NCBI GenBank assembly: GCA_021809235.1
Contig: JAKBAG010000054.1
Span: 1-14,462 of the forward strand
From: Acidobacteriota bacterium
GTDB lineage: Bacteria; Acidobacteriota; Terriglobia; Terriglobales; Acidobacteriaceae
DNA length: 14,462 nucleotides
Direction of reading: 5' to 3'
A model generated the notes under the pieces. That model was given only the letters and a program-made list of their open reading frames with translations, did no database searches and was not told where the DNA came from. Shown here in pieces: positions 13,423 to 14,462 of this stretch. Each line of letters opens with the position of its first letter. Position 1 is the first letter of the stretch. A program made the position numbers and the translations under genes.

Positions 13423-13629
13423 GCAAGACTCCTGTGCTGAGGTTGCCTCCCATCCTATCGCAAGTTGCCGTGGTCGCCTGCAACCGCGGACTGCGACGAA
13501 GGCCAACGCGGGAAGACAGGTGTGTTTCATCGGGCAGGACTGAACTCCACGCATAGCATTGACCGAGGTGGCAACGCCGACCTATCGTCTATCTGGATGG
13601 CCTTTGCTGGAGGCACAAAAGGAAGCGCA
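13423..13629. other. Divergent intergenic region between the small membrane-protein gene and gcvT
   Basis: This 207-bp region must hold promoters for both directions. A good plus-strand candidate is given separately. On the minus strand only a weak pair was found (TTGCAG as the reverse complement of 13478-13483, and GATAGG as the reverse complement of 13454-13459, 18 bp apart). I looked for a glycine riboswitch before gcvT and did not see its conserved core. Confidence 0.4.
13559..13588 (+). promoter_or_regulatory. Probable promoter of gcvT
   Basis: TTGACC (13559-13564) and TATCGT (13583-13588) are 18 bp apart, close to the sigma70 consensus. The -10 box ends 41 bp before the gcvT ATG, leaving a short leader that includes the ribosome binding site AAGGAAG at 13619-13625. 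Confidence 0.45.
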
Positions 13630-14462
13630 ATGACGGAACAGACCTCGGAATTGAAAAAAACGGCGCTCAATGCCACGCATCGAGCGATGAAGGCGAAAAT
13701 GGTGGATTTTGGCGGGTGGGATATGCCGGTTGAGTACTCCGGGCTGATTGCCGAGCATATGGCCGTACGAACGGCTGTGGGCCTATTCGACGTCTCGCAC
13801 ATGGGCGAGATCCAATTTCGTGGACCGTCCTCGCTGGAAGCGGTGCAGCGGATCACCATGAATGACGCCTCAAAGCTGGAGATTGGGCAGGCGCAGTATT
13901 CGGCGCTGCTGACGCCGAACGGAACGGTTGTGGATGACATCCTGGTCCACAAGCTTGGCGATAACGATTATCTGCTGGTGGTGAATGCCGGGACCAAGGA
14001 CAAGGATTATGCATGGATCCGCTCGCAGGTAGGGGTAACCCACGGGATCCACATCAGCGACTACTCCAGCTACTATTCGCAACTGGCTATTCAGGGCCCA
14101 CGCGCGCTGGAGACGCTGCAAAAGCTGACAAAGACCGATCTGGCGGCGATTCGCAATTATCGCTTTACTTTTGGGCAGGTGGCGGGGGTACACAATACGC
14201 TGATTGCGCGGACGGGCTACTCGGGCGAAGACGGATTTGAGATCTATATCCCGTCCGATGTGGCGACGAGTGAAAAGGTTTGGAACGCGGTGATGGATGC
14301 GGGTGCGGAGTTCGGGATTCTTCCCTGCGGGCTGGGCGCGCGCAACACGCTGCGGCTGGAGGCTGGTATGCCGCTCTATGGGCACGAGATCTCCGATCGT
14401 ATTACGCCGCTTGAGGCCGGTCTGGAGCGCTGGCTGAAGCTGGGCAAACCTACGGATTTTCT
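13630..14462 (+). CDS. gcvT: Aminomethyltransferase, glycine cleavage T protein (partial, runs off the right edge)
   Basis: The T protein moves the methylene group from aminomethyl-lipoyl H protein to tetrahydrofolate and releases ammonia. The first 277 codons are present with no stop. Features are classic: FGGWDMPVEYSGLIAEHMAV (27-46), GLFDVSHMGE (51-60), NGTVVDDILV with the Asp pair 102-103 (the expected catalytic Asp region), YSSYYSQLAIQGP, RTGYSGEDGFEIY, and CGLGARNTLRLEAGMPLYGH. The start at 13630 has AAGGAAG four bases upstream and a promoter-like sequence further up. At about 370 residues for the family, roughly a quarter of the gene lies beyond the window. The gcvH and gcvP genes are not visible here; they may follow. 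Confidence 0.95.
   Translation, partial: MTEQTSELKKTALNATHRAMKAKMVDFGGWDMPVEYSGLIAEHMAVRTAVGLFDVSHMGEIQFRGPSSLEAVQRITMNDASKLEIGQAQYSALLTPNGTVVDDILVHKLGDNDYLLVVNAGTKDKDYAWIRSQVGVTHGIHISDYSSYYSQLAIQGPRALETLQKLTKTDLAAIRNYRFTFGQVAGVHNTLIARTGYSGEDGFEIYIPSDVATSEKVWNAVMDAGAEFGILPCGLGARNTLRLEAGMPLYGHEISDRITPLEAGLERWLKLGKPTDF

Noticed and set aside
13430..13629. Glycine riboswitch upstream of gcvT
   Set aside because: I looked for the conserved aptamer core (CCGAAGG with paired GGA elements) and did not find it; ACGAAGGCC near 13500 is only a chance partial match.
1..14462. Defence system, mobile element, CRISPR array or tRNA/rRNA
   Set aside because: No transposase, integrase, nuclease, terminal inverted repeats, spaced short repeats or tRNA-like folds were recognised anywhere in the window.

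Overview
The window looks like chromosomal DNA from an acidobacterium, most likely class Terriglobia (the Acidobacterium/Terriglobus/Granulicella group). This is inferred from the GC-rich codon use, the gene content (haem, C30-type carotenoid and stand-alone mutase genes) and the style of the OmpA-like exported protein. No rRNA, tRNA, CRISPR array, transposase, phage gene or origin was seen.

Layout. Positions 1-455 hold no convincing gene. An exported protein with a coiled-coil region and an OmpA-like C-terminal domain follows (456-1307), then a strong intrinsic terminator (1438-1469), then rfbB, dTDP-glucose 4,6-dehydratase (1514-2593). Facing it on the minus strand is a small secreted SnoaL/DUF4440-like protein (2620-3126). 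Just behind that gene's start is a near-perfect second copy of the last 127 bp of the rfbB reading frame (3211-3337). Its three internal mismatches are all synonymous, so this locus carries a recombination scar.

From 3438 to 12578 seven genes run on the plus strand, closely spaced except for about 180 bp between hemH and crtN. hemE and hemH (haem synthesis) overlap and appear to be driven by a promoter that would give a leaderless hemE mRNA. After the 180-bp gap, which has its own promoter-like sequence, come a CrtN-like desaturase, an aldehyde dehydrogenase and a CrtP-like oxidase. Together these look like a C30 (4,4'-diapocarotenoid) pathway ending in a carboxylic acid. A 5'(3')-deoxyribonucleotidase and a methylmalonyl-CoA mutase large subunit without a B12 domain complete the series.

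The mutase gene meets a minus-strand pair head-on, the two stop codons sharing one CTAG. That pair is a 65-residue two-helix membrane protein followed by a TMEM175-family (DUF1211) potassium-channel-like protein. A 207-bp divergent region then leads to gcvT, the aminomethyltransferase of the glycine cleavage system, which runs off the right edge.

I found no wholly new system. The items most worth checking are the rfbB scar around the DUF4440 gene, the haem-carotenoid-mutase gene string, the split mutase with conserved methylmalonyl-CoA specificity residues, the probable leaderless hemE transcript, and the OmpA-like domain that has lost its expected peptidoglycan-binding residues.
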